Position numbers and translations under genes: made by a program
In this document: piece by piece, positions 50,924-57,823 of the stretch
How positions within the stretch are numbered: the first letter of the stretch is position 1
Layout of the letters: each line of letters opens with the position of its first letter
Virus record (IMG/VR): IMGVR_UViG_3300044629_000131
Coordinates: 20,027-84,026 of that record
Length of the DNA stretch: 64,000 nt
Source of the DNA: a virus
Direction: 5' to 3' (one strand)
Notes under the pieces: model-generated
Told to the model about the DNA's origin: nothing
Seen by the model: only the letters and a program-made list of their open reading frames with translations
The model's database searches: none

Positions 50924-52129
50924 ATGGCAAACATCAAGCAACTCAAGCACTTAGAACACCTTGAAGACGAGATGCTCAACTATGGGGTTGAGGGTTGTGA
51001 GGCAGCTGTATCTTTCCTTAAGGAATTGAGAAAGATGTTAGGACAGCAAGAGAGCACTGGGTTTATGCAGACCAAATGGGATGGAGCTCCTTCTGTTGTG
51101 TGTGGTGTGGATCCTTTATCTGGAGTATTTTTTGTTGGTACTAAATCAGTATTTAATAAAACTGAACCAAAACTGTGCGCTACAGAAAAAGCAGTTGATT
51201 CTTATTATGAAGGTGATCTCGCAGAGAAACTGAAATACTCTTTACGTTATTTCAGTAAGTTGGGCATTAAAGGTGTCATCCAAGGTGACTTACTTTTTAC
51301 GGATTCTACTAGGCACACGGAGACGGTAGATGGAGAACAACTCTATACATTTAGACCAAACACTATTACTTATGGCATCCCTACTGACCACGATATTGGT
51401 AAAGAAGTTGGTAGAGCAAAAATTGGTGTAGTATTTCATACTCACTACACTGGAGATTCGCTCGCAGAAATGCAAGCACGAGCTGGTGCTCCTATCAATA
51501 CGTTCAACAAAGTTCCTGAAGTAGCGGTGATTGCCAATGATACTCCAATGAATAGAGTGGGGTTTTCTAGGTCAGAAATGGCGCGGTTTGATAGGTATGT
51601 TGCTAAGATTGAACGTATGTCTCAGTTATGTGGAGACTTCTTGGACGATCTTGTTAGTAACTTTGGAACTACAGGAGATGCTAAGTTTCACATCTCTTCT
51701 TATCTAAAACAGTTCTTCAACAGTGAGATCAAGAATGCTCGTAGTATCAGTAACATTGATGAGACTATCAACGAGTTAGTAAATTTCTATCATGATAAGA
51801 TGAGTAAAGAACTTGCCAAGATCAAGACAGTTGATAACTTGACAAAGAAACGTAATCTTGTTTACAAGAGTGAGAACTATCTTCTTGATAATGTTTATAA
51901 ATTCAAGACCATGATTGCTCTATACAAAGAACTACAAGCAGTCAAACAAATGGTTATAGATAAGTTAGACCATCTTGAAGAGTTTAGAACTTTTGTTCAG
52001 ACCGAGAAAGGATATAAGGTCACAACTCCTGAAGGATATGTTCTTCATAAAGACGGTAGTATGATTAAGTTTGTCAATCGTCTGGAGTTTGCTTACAACA
52101 ACTTCACTCTACAAAAGCAATGGCGATAG
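50924..52129 (+). CDS. Ligase-like nucleotidyltransferase (DUF6267-like)
   Basis: 401 residues. The order of motifs fits the covalent nucleotidyltransferase (DNA/RNA ligase) superfamily: motif I K51-W-D-G in MQTKWDGAPSVV, a motif III-like GVIQGDLLFT near 117-126, a motif IIIa-like KIGVVFHTHYTG near 166-177, motif IV EGYVLH at 370-375 and motif V MIKFVN with K382. A long helical insert (about 195-355) lies between IIIa and IV. It may ligate or cap nucleic acid, or transfer a nucleotide to protein. It overlaps the NMNAT-like gene by ten bases. Most annotations leave this family unnamed. Confidence 0.65.
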   Translation: MANIKQLKHLEHLEDEMLNYGVEGCEAAVSFLKELRKMLGQQESTGFMQTKWDGAPSVVCGVDPLSGVFFVGTKSVFNKTEPKLCATEKAVDSYYEGDLAEKLKYSLRYFSKLGIKGVIQGDLLFTDSTRHTETVDGEQLYTFRPNTITYGIPTDHDIGKEVGRAKIGVVFHTHYTGDSLAEMQARAGAPINTFNKVPEVAVIANDTPMNRVGFSRSEMARFDRYVAKIERMSQLCGDFLDDLVSNFGTTGDAKFHISSYLKQFFNSEIKNARSISNIDETINELVNFYHDKMSKELAKIKTVDNLTKKRNLVYKSENYLLDNVYKFKTMIALYKELQAVKQMVIDKLDHLEEFRTFVQTEKGYKVTTPEGYVLHKDGSMIKFVNRLEFAYNNFTLQKQWR

Positions 52130-52680
52130 GAAAGACTTGCTACTTTACGTTTGGTAGGTTCCAACCACCAACGACTGGACACAAAGAAAACTTTGATGGT
52201 GTAAAGCAAGCAGCTGGCCAGCATGACTATCGCATCTACATCTCACAAACTGTAGATACGAAAGGCACTAATCCTTTGCCACCAGATGTGAAGCTTAGTT
52301 ACATGAACAAGATGTTTCCAGAACATAAAGGTAAAATACATTCTGGTCCTAAACAACCAGTCGAAATTTTACAAGACCTAATGCTAGCAGGATATGATGA
52401 AGTGGTATTTCTTGTGGGGTCTGATCGGGTCAGCGCCATGCAATTCCTCCATAAATACAACGGAAAAGACTTTTCTTTCAGAAACATTGAGATCCAATCT
52501 TCTGGAAGTAGAGATGCTGACGGTGATACATTCGCCATCTCAGGGACAAAAATGAGGAGAGCAGCATTTGCTGGCGACTTCAAAACATTTCGTTCTGGTA
52601 TTCCTAGAGCTTTGAACGATAAAGAATGTATGAATTTGATGAACGAAATCAAGAGTAGGTTACCAAAAACATTTAAATGA
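52120..52680 (+). CDS. NMN adenylyltransferase-like nucleotidyltransferase
   Basis: 186 residues. The N-terminal YFTFGRFQPPTTGHKEN carries the GRFxPxxxGH motif and the C-terminal part has FAISGTKMRRAAF, the (I)SGTxxR motif of the HxGH nucleotidyltransferases such as NadM. A DEVVFLVGSDR segment supplies another nucleotide contact. The likely reaction joins NMN or a related phosphate to ATP, but cytidylyltransfer cannot be excluded. Coupled to the ligase-like gene before it and to the small gene after it (ATGA). Confidence 0.75.
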   Translation: MAIGKTCYFTFGRFQPPTTGHKENFDGVKQAAGQHDYRIYISQTVDTKGTNPLPPDVKLSYMNKMFPEHKGKIHSGPKQPVEILQDLMLAGYDEVVFLVGSDRVSAMQFLHKYNGKDFSFRNIEIQSSGSRDADGDTFAISGTKMRRAAFAGDFKTFRSGIPRALNDKECMNLMNEIKSRLPKTFK

Positions 52681-52904
52681 AAGACTTTAAGAAACTACGT
52701 GAAGAAGCCCTGCGTCAACAGCAAAGACAGCAGGAAGTTTTCAAAGAAGGTGATACTGTAATGTCTTCACGCAACGGTGAGAAAGGAACCATTCATCGTG
52801 TTGGTGGAAACTATGCCATCATCATTACAGAAGATGGTGAGATGTTCCGAGAGTGGATCAAGAATATCAGGACTATAAATAATACGAGAAGAACTTTACC
52901 ATAA
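52677..52904 (+). CDS. Small KOW-like basic protein
   Basis: 75 residues. A charged helix (FKKLREEALRQQQRQQEVFK) precedes GDTVMSSRNGEKGTIHRVGG and NYAIIITEDGEMFREWIKNI, a small beta domain with the Gly turn typical of KOW or SH3-like folds. Probably binds nucleic acid or protein. The 3' end contains a late promoter motif. Confidence 0.6.
   Translation: MKDFKKLREEALRQQQRQQEVFKEGDTVMSSRNGEKGTIHRVGGNYAIIITEDGEMFREWIKNIRTINNTRRTLP
52874..52881 (+). promoter_or_regulatory. Consensus late promoter TATAAATA
   Basis: Exact late consensus inside the 3' end of the small gene, 33 bases before the ATG at 52907. It marks the return to late genes after the replication block. Confidence 0.65.
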
Positions 52905-52906
52905 AG

Positions 52907-53650
52907 ATGAAGTACCAGAAACCAATTAATTCAATTCAAAACAGCGACGAGTTTTCATCTAATTTGATGGAAGCATACGGCAGGTGGATGGGAGGTGATT
53001 GCTTCCAGAATACTCAACCAGTAGATCTTCACCTTGTTGAAGCATTTGATGGTATGGATCCTCAATCACACGGCGCAGAGATTGAGCACACTACCACCAA
53101 GAAAAAGACTGCCAAGAAAGAAAGTCCAAAGGCACAGTTGGCAACCAAGGAAGAGTATGAGGTTCTAGAAACTGAAGAGTACGAAATTGATGGTGTCATC
53201 TATGTTCTTGAGAAAGTCAAGATGGATGGCAAAGATGACAACGGTTTCAAAACTTGCTGGAAAGGATATAAGAAGCAAGGTACTAAGGTAAAGGGTGATA
53301 AGGAAGTCAATAACTGCGTCAAGGCTGGTCTTGAGTATGAAGGTGAGGAAGACCTTGCTGAGGTTGCCCCTCCTGGTGCTAAGTCGGAGCGTATGGTCAA
53401 GCACATCAAGAAATCATATTCTAAAGATGGTGAGCTAACCGATAAAGAAAAGTCAATTGCTTATGCTACTGCTTGGAAGCATAAGAACAAGATGAAGAAG
53501 GAAGAAGTTGAACTTTCTGAGAAGATGGATCCTGTCGGCAAGGAAGATGGAGATATTGATAACGACGGTGATAAGGATAAGTCAGATAAGTACCTACATG
53601 CTCGTCGTAAGAAGATCAGCAAAATCATGGCGATGAAGAAAAAGTCATGA
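52907..53650 (+). CDS. Conserved marine phage protein with EF-hand-like loop
   Basis: 247 residues. Modules in order: an N-terminal FSSNLMEAYGRWMGGDCFQN, a middle GFKTCWKGYKKQGTKVKGDK with NNCVKAGLEYEG, a helical AYATAWKHKNKMKK and a C-terminal EDGDIDNDGDKDKSDKYLHA. The last one has the Asp spacing of an EF-hand or dockerin calcium loop. Very charged and probably extended. It follows a consensus late promoter, so it may be a virion or morphogenesis protein. ATGA overlap with the next gene. Confidence 0.6.
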   Translation: MKYQKPINSIQNSDEFSSNLMEAYGRWMGGDCFQNTQPVDLHLVEAFDGMDPQSHGAEIEHTTTKKKTAKKESPKAQLATKEEYEVLETEEYEIDGVIYVLEKVKMDGKDDNGFKTCWKGYKKQGTKVKGDKEVNNCVKAGLEYEGEEDLAEVAPPGAKSERMVKHIKKSYSKDGELTDKEKSIAYATAWKHKNKMKKEEVELSEKMDPVGKEDGDIDNDGDKDKSDKYLHARRKKISKIMAMKKKS

Positions 53651-54039
53651 AATCCTTTAGACAGTTCTGCGAAGAGTGCGGTTGCGAAAAGAAAGAACGT
53701 AAAGGTAAGAAGAAAGCAACTGTTGAAGTGATGCCAACTGTTAAGGATGGTGTCAAGGGTATGACCACAAAAGTTACCAACGAAAACTTTGCTGGTAACT
53801 ATCCTGGACCACTCTATGCTCCTCACCCAGATATCAAAAGAGAAAACTATGATAAGGGTGAGTATGATTATGAAGGAGATATGGCAAAGACCCAACTAAA
53901 AGGTATTGCTAGAAATGCTCAAGAACTTCATGATATGCTACAACCTGCTGACAATCTACCAGAGTGGGTACAATCCAAGATAACCCTTGCGGCGGATTAC
54001 ATCCAGACGGCAAACGATTACATGAAGAGTAAGGGTTGA
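53647..54039 (+). CDS. Conserved marine phage protein
   Basis: 130 residues. A Cys/Lys-rich N-terminus (FRQFCEECGCEKKERKGKKK) precedes a linker and a conserved C-terminal helix pair (MAKTQLKGIARNAQELHDML, LPEWVQSKITLAADYIQTAN). The C-terminal block occurs in many marine myophages. Likely late and possibly structural; function unknown. Confidence 0.65.
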   Translation: MKSFRQFCEECGCEKKERKGKKKATVEVMPTVKDGVKGMTTKVTNENFAGNYPGPLYAPHPDIKRENYDKGEYDYEGDMAKTQLKGIARNAQELHDMLQPADNLPEWVQSKITLAADYIQTANDYMKSKG

Positions 54040-54045
54040 TAAATA
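54038..54045 (+). promoter_or_regulatory. Late promoter motif GATAAATA
   Basis: NATAAATA motif overlapping the TGA stop at 54037-54039, 33 bases before the ATG at 54071. Confidence 0.6.
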
Positions 54046-54070
54046 GCTCTGTTCCATTCAGAGTAGAACC

Positions 54071-54244
54071 ATGGGCGCAGTAGTAGCGGTTGTAAAACCA
54101 ATTCTTCTTCAGATTGCTACACATCCAGCAGTAAAGAACCTTGTTCTTGAACTTCTTGGTAAGTATGTAAAATCAACGGACAACAGTATTGATGATGTAG
54201 TTTATGAATTAGTTAAAGATAAACTTTTTAAACCACAGGCATGA
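54071..54244 (+). CDS. Small hydrophobic-helix protein
   Basis: 57 residues (AVVAVVKPILLQIATHPAVK, LVLELLGKYVKSTDNSIDDV). The N-terminal part is hydrophobic and amphipathic, suggesting membrane association. Coupled to the next small membrane gene by ATGA. No family recognised. Confidence 0.55.
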   Translation: MGAVVAVVKPILLQIATHPAVKNLVLELLGKYVKSTDNSIDDVVYELVKDKLFKPQA

Positions 54245-54405
54245 TTACCTGCTTAGTAACTAACTGGGGTGTAACCATAGTCCTAGGTCTTCTGCTAACT
54301 GCTTCTGAGTGGTTGGCAAAAACAAAAAGATTTGAGGAAAATGGATTGCTAGATTTAATTACAAATTTCTTAAAAATTCTATTGCGTAAGGGAGACCATA
54401 AATAG
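54241..54405 (+). CDS. Small membrane protein, possible holin-like partner
   Basis: 54 residues: one membrane helix (WGVTIVLGLLLTASEWLAKT) and a basic amphipathic tail (LLDLITNFLKILLRKGDHK). Its TAG stop lies in the loop of the terminator. Size and form fit a holin-type peptide, but it is far from the lytic enzymes, so this is only a suggestion. Confidence 0.5.
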   Translation: MITCLVTNWGVTIVLGLLLTASEWLAKTKRFEENGLLDLITNFLKILLRKGDHK

Positions 54406-54419
54406 GGTCTCCCTTTTTT
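54388..54419 (+). terminator. Terminator with a late motif in its loop
   Basis: Stem AAGGGAGACC/GGTCTCCCTT (54388-54397 with 54406-54415) and a T run to 54419. CATAAATA at 54397-54404 spans the loop. Confidence 0.9.
54397..54404 (+). promoter_or_regulatory. Late motif CATAAATA in the terminator loop
   Basis: The motif starts at the last stem base and fills the loop. Initiation near 54410 would fall in the right arm. It also contains the TAG stop of the preceding gene's reading frame. Confidence 0.45.
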
Positions 54420-54426
54420 ATAAATA
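54419..54426 (+). promoter_or_regulatory. Consensus late promoter TATAAATA
   Basis: Exact late consensus immediately after the terminator T run and 36 bases before the ATG at 54462, giving a tandem arrangement with the motif in the loop. Confidence 0.7.
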
Positions 54427-54461
54427 AATTTTAGAAATCGGTAAATATTTGGAGTGTATCC

Positions 54462-55376
54462 ATGACCCTGTATAGTCGCGCTGAAACAAACGCACAAAGC
54501 TTGACAGTCCTAAACACCACAGAGAAGAACTCTGTTGATAAGTATGACTGGGATAATACCCTGATTGTTGATGGTGACAGCACAGTTGCTGGTGCTCAGG
54601 GTTATGCTACTGCTGCTCGCAGAACTGTTTATATTGATGACGTAGAAGCAACCCTTGCTGAAAACAGAGAGCGTGGTTTAACTGCTCCTGGTTGGTGGGA
54701 GTATATGACTTATGTTGATTCTGATGGTAAGACCCGCCACAAAGCACAGCACCTAGTAGCATTCAAAGATGCTCCTGTTAATACTGCTGACCTTGATGAC
54801 GTTGTTGCTGCTGACGTAGCATCTGCTATCACTATCTCGGTACAACCTGCTAACCAGTCAACACAAACACCTGCTGGTGGAATTCTTACTGTTACTCGCG
54901 CAGGAACAGCAGCATCTGGTACAGCTTCATACACGGGAGTAACTGGTACGGCTTCTGGTTCTGGAACTAACGCTACATTTACTGTAGCAAGAGCTGGTGG
55001 AGTTTACACTGTAACAGTAACCGCCGCTGGTTCTGGTTATGCTGCTTCTGAAACTATCACTATTCTTGGTAGTGCTCTGGGTGGTGTTGATACAACCAAC
55101 GATCTTACAATTACAGTTGCTACTGTTGCTACTGCTGCTGCTACATTCTCGGTTACTGCTGCTGCTTCAACTGGTTCTCTTACTTACCAATGGCAGCGTA
55201 AGACAAGCAGCACCGCTCGCTGGACAAATGTTTCTGGTGCTACGAGTTCTTCACTCGCTCTCACTGGACTTACCACAGCAGCTAATGGTTATGAGTATCG
55301 TGTCAAACTTACATCATCTGCTGGTGCCGAAGAAGTTATCTCTGACGCAGCAACACTAACAGTAACTGCGGCATGA
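54462..55376 (+). CDS. Ig-like virion protein sharing a domain with gp18
   Basis: 304 residues. The N-terminal domain (about 1-110) has DKYDWDNTLIVDGDSTVAGA, a ARRTVYIDDVEATL segment and GWWEYMTYVDSDGKTRHKAQ. Residues 153-228 form a beta module nearly matching the insert in gp18 (RAGGVYTVTVTAAGSGY, TITILGSALGG). Residues about 229-304 look like an Ig-like domain (TGSLTYQWQRKTSSTARWTN, YEYRVKLTSSAGAEEVISDA). A surface decoration protein, analogous in idea to T4 Hoc, is the best guess. Two late motifs precede it. Confidence 0.7.
   Translation: MTLYSRAETNAQSLTVLNTTEKNSVDKYDWDNTLIVDGDSTVAGAQGYATAARRTVYIDDVEATLAENRERGLTAPGWWEYMTYVDSDGKTRHKAQHLVAFKDAPVNTADLDDVVAADVASAITISVQPANQSTQTPAGGILTVTRAGTAASGTASYTGVTGTASGSGTNATFTVARAGGVYTVTVTAAGSGYAASETITILGSALGGVDTTNDLTITVATVATAAATFSVTAAASTGSLTYQWQRKTSSTARWTNVSGATSSSLALTGLTTAANGYEYRVKLTSSAGAEEVISDAATLTVTAA
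54918..55145 (+). other. Beta domain shared with the gp18 insert
   Basis: Encodes residues 153-228 of the 54462 product; counterpart of 17967-18197. The protein is strongly similar while the DNA differs at many third positions. Confidence 0.8.
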
Positions 55377-55381
55377 TCTAA

Positions 55382-55738
55382 ATGAACATTAGTGAATTGA
55401 ACCATGAGAATTGGTTATTCTTTGCCATTCAAAACTACAACAACCCGTCGTCAGTAACTTATAGTGATTTTGAAGAAGACTTAAAACGCTTCAAATATAT
55501 TAAAAGATTACTCAAGAGATACGAAACGACGGGTGAATTGAAAACCCATCTCATTCTAAATCATGTGATTGTACTTTATAATGTGTTTGATGACGCAGCA
55601 ACACCGCTGCTTTTTTATAAAACTGAAGCAACTTACTGGCCTCAAATCAAGGCATTCATGTTGTTTCTAAATAGATTACCATCTTCTCTTACTAAGGATT
55701 TTGACCAGGAATGTCTGAAAAGTCTGAACCTAATATGA
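55382..55738 (+). CDS. DUF7207-like conserved phage protein
   Basis: 118 residues, helical, with NISELNHENWLFFAIQNYNN, FEEDLKRFKYIKRLLKRYET, LKTHLILNHVIVLYNVFDDA and YWPQIKAFMLFLNRLP. These blocks match a widespread small protein of T4-like marine phages (DUF7207). Role unknown. Overlaps the next gene by 28 bases. Confidence 0.7.
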   Translation: MNISELNHENWLFFAIQNYNNPSSVTYSDFEEDLKRFKYIKRLLKRYETTGELKTHLILNHVIVLYNVFDDAATPLLFYKTEATYWPQIKAFMLFLNRLPSSLTKDFDQECLKSLNLI

Positions 55739-56418
55739 ATGAAATGATGAATGTTGCTGGATCTGGTGAAGGTCTAGCACTACCACCCGCTTTTGTTATG
55801 GTAAATCCAAGACAAAATCGTAAGTATAAAAAATCTGAGAAAGTAGATGGTCGCACCAAAGGTGCTCGTGCTCTTTTCAATCGTATCCAACGCAGAAAAA
55901 TGAAAGAAGAATTAGAAACACAAATTGATGAGGCGCTTGTGTCCGATACTGAAAGGGCGCAGAAGCAAATCCAGCAACAGAAAAAACTCAATCGCTCAAA
56001 AGATCTTCAGAAGAAGCGCAAGGAAGCGAAAGAGAAGATGATGAACAAGACAAGAGAGATGGACACTCTCATGAAAGCTCGTCTCTCTGACTTCAAAAAG
56101 AAGGCATCAGAGCAGCAGAAAAAAGTTCAAAAAAACTCAGTTGAATTTGAAGGTAATGTTATGATGGAAGGACAAGATGTAATCCAAGTTGCTCTCGATG
56201 TAGCAACTTCTGAACTCAACCCAAGCGGCGAAGCATCATTCGCAAAGATCCAATTTGCTGACGGCGGTGTTCAGAACCTAGACAATTTCTCAGCAAAGCG
56301 CATCGCTGCTTGTTATGCTCAACTTGATGATGAGCACAAGCAACAGTTCCAGTATCTGCTAAACAAAGATGCGTCATCTTATCAGGCAGCACTGAACTTC
56401 GCAGTTCGTAACGTCTGA
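55711..56418 (+). CDS. Coiled-coil cyanophage protein
   Basis: 235 residues. A Pro/Gly N-terminal part (GSGEGLALPPAFVMVNPRQN) is followed by a long, very charged helix from about 45 to 150 with many Lys, Glu and Gln (QKQIQQQKKLNRSKDLQKKR), then a compact C-terminal domain ending DKDASSYQAALNF-like (NKDASSYQAALNFAVRNV). Long helices of this kind occur in tail or scaffold-type proteins. No family recognised. Confidence 0.6.
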   Translation: MSEKSEPNMNEMMNVAGSGEGLALPPAFVMVNPRQNRKYKKSEKVDGRTKGARALFNRIQRRKMKEELETQIDEALVSDTERAQKQIQQQKKLNRSKDLQKKRKEAKEKMMNKTREMDTLMKARLSDFKKKASEQQKKVQKNSVEFEGNVMMEGQDVIQVALDVATSELNPSGEASFAKIQFADGGVQNLDNFSAKRIAACYAQLDDEHKQQFQYLLNKDASSYQAALNFAVRNV

Positions 56419-56429
56419 TAGAGGAAGTC

Positions 56430-56825
56430 ATGTTCGGATTTGGCAGAGATCTAGAAATATTAGAAGCAAAATTTCAAATATATGAAGATCTCTCCAAAGA
56501 GATGCTTGACAAACTTGAAAGAGCAGTAGATAAAATTAGTGAGAGCAACCAGAACGTTGCTCTTATCCTAGAGCGTCATGAGAATAGACTAGAACAGAAT
56601 GACCGAAATGATAATGCGATCATGGAACTAATCAGAGATATCAAAGATCGTATTGAGAAAGTAGAAAACAGAGTAAATGATCTTGCCACGTTTAGGTGGA
56701 TCTCTGTTGGTATTGGCACCGCAGCAGTCTTTATTATTGGTTCTGCCACGTTCTTCGGAAACATCTTGACAGTCGGGAACAACGGTGCTACCATAGGTGG
56801 AGGTACGCCAGCACAAACTAAGTGA
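56430..56825 (+). CDS. Coiled-coil membrane protein, XhlA/holin-like form
   Basis: 131 residues. A coiled coil spans about 10-85 (LERAVDKISESNQNVALILE, IRDIKDRIEKVENRVNDLAT), then one membrane helix (WISVGIGTAAVFIIGSATFF) and a Gly/Asn tail. This form resembles hemolysin XhlA and some phage lysis accessory proteins. The stop overlaps the gp61 GTG. A lysis or membrane-anchor role is inferred from architecture only. Confidence 0.55.
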   Translation: MFGFGRDLEILEAKFQIYEDLSKEMLDKLERAVDKISESNQNVALILERHENRLEQNDRNDNAIMELIRDIKDRIEKVENRVNDLATFRWISVGIGTAAVFIIGSATFFGNILTVGNNGATIGGGTPAQTK

Positions 56826-57823
56826 GTTCTTTTATTGATGTAAAATATATCCAACTAGTGTCTTCGCGCCTAGTTCTCTTTGCCCGCAAGAAGGCAGACC
56901 TGTATAACTTCAGGTGCCCATATTGTGGAGATAGTCAGAAGCGTAGGAACAAAGCACGAGGATATCTCTTCAAGGTAAAGAATGACTTTGTGTTTAAGTG
57001 TCACAACTGTGGCATGGGTAGAACCCTGGCGAACTTCATCAAGGACCAAGATACTTTCCTTCATGATCAATATGTCATGGAGAAATTTAAAGATGGTAAA
57101 ACTGGCAAAGGGACTACAGTTCCAAACCCAGTCTTCAATTTTCAGGAACCAAAGTTTTTCAGCAAACCTGAAAATTCCATTGGTCTTAAAAAAGTATCAG
57201 ACCTAAATATTTCTCACCCAGCGAGAGAATATCTTGAGCAACGAGGCATCAAAGATCTAGATTACTTTTATTACTGTCCAAAGTTCAAAGAATGGACAAA
57301 CAACCAAAAGAAAATCTTTGATAATCTTAAACAAGATAGTCCCAGGATTATCATTCCATTCAAAGACAAAGAAGGCAACCTTTTCGGATACCAAGGCAGA
57401 TCGCTAGCCCCAAAGGCAAAGATTAGATACATTACGATCATGCTGGACGAGGAACAACCCAAGATCTTTGGATTAGACAGAATTAATACAACCGAACCAG
57501 TTTATATTGTAGAGGGACCATTTGATGCGACGTTCATTAAAAACTCTGTTGCTATGGCTGGGTCCGATGCTGATATTAGGACGTTTGGTTGGAGCAATTA
57601 TATTTGGATTTTTGATAATGAACCACGTAACAGAGAGATCGTCGCCAGGATCTCCAAAGTCATTGACCGAGGAGACAAGGTAGTATTGTGGCCAAGTAAA
57701 ATCAAAGAGAAAGATATTAACGACATGTTCCTTGCTGGACATGATGTTCAAAGTCTGGTAGAATGTAATGTCTACAGTGGTTTAGAAGCAAAACTTAAAT
57801 TTAACGATTGGAAGAAAGTATGA
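56822..57823 (+). CDS. gp61: DNA primase gp61
   Basis: 333 residues (T4: 342), starting with GTG at 56822 overlapping the previous TGA. The zinc ribbon FRCPYCGDSQK...FKCHNCGMGRT lies at about 30-66. The TOPRIM-like core includes PRIIIPFKDKEGNLFGYQGR, VYIVEGPFDATFIKN with catalytic Glu and IWIFDNEPRNREIV with Asp. It makes primers with gp41 helicase. It is far from gp41 here and immediately before nrdA. Confidence 0.93.
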   Translation: MSSFIDVKYIQLVSSRLVLFARKKADLYNFRCPYCGDSQKRRNKARGYLFKVKNDFVFKCHNCGMGRTLANFIKDQDTFLHDQYVMEKFKDGKTGKGTTVPNPVFNFQEPKFFSKPENSIGLKKVSDLNISHPAREYLEQRGIKDLDYFYYCPKFKEWTNNQKKIFDNLKQDSPRIIIPFKDKEGNLFGYQGRSLAPKAKIRYITIMLDEEQPKIFGLDRINTTEPVYIVEGPFDATFIKNSVAMAGSDADIRTFGWSNYIWIFDNEPRNREIVARISKVIDRGDKVVLWPSKIKEKDINDMFLAGHDVQSLVECNVYSGLEAKLKFNDWKKV

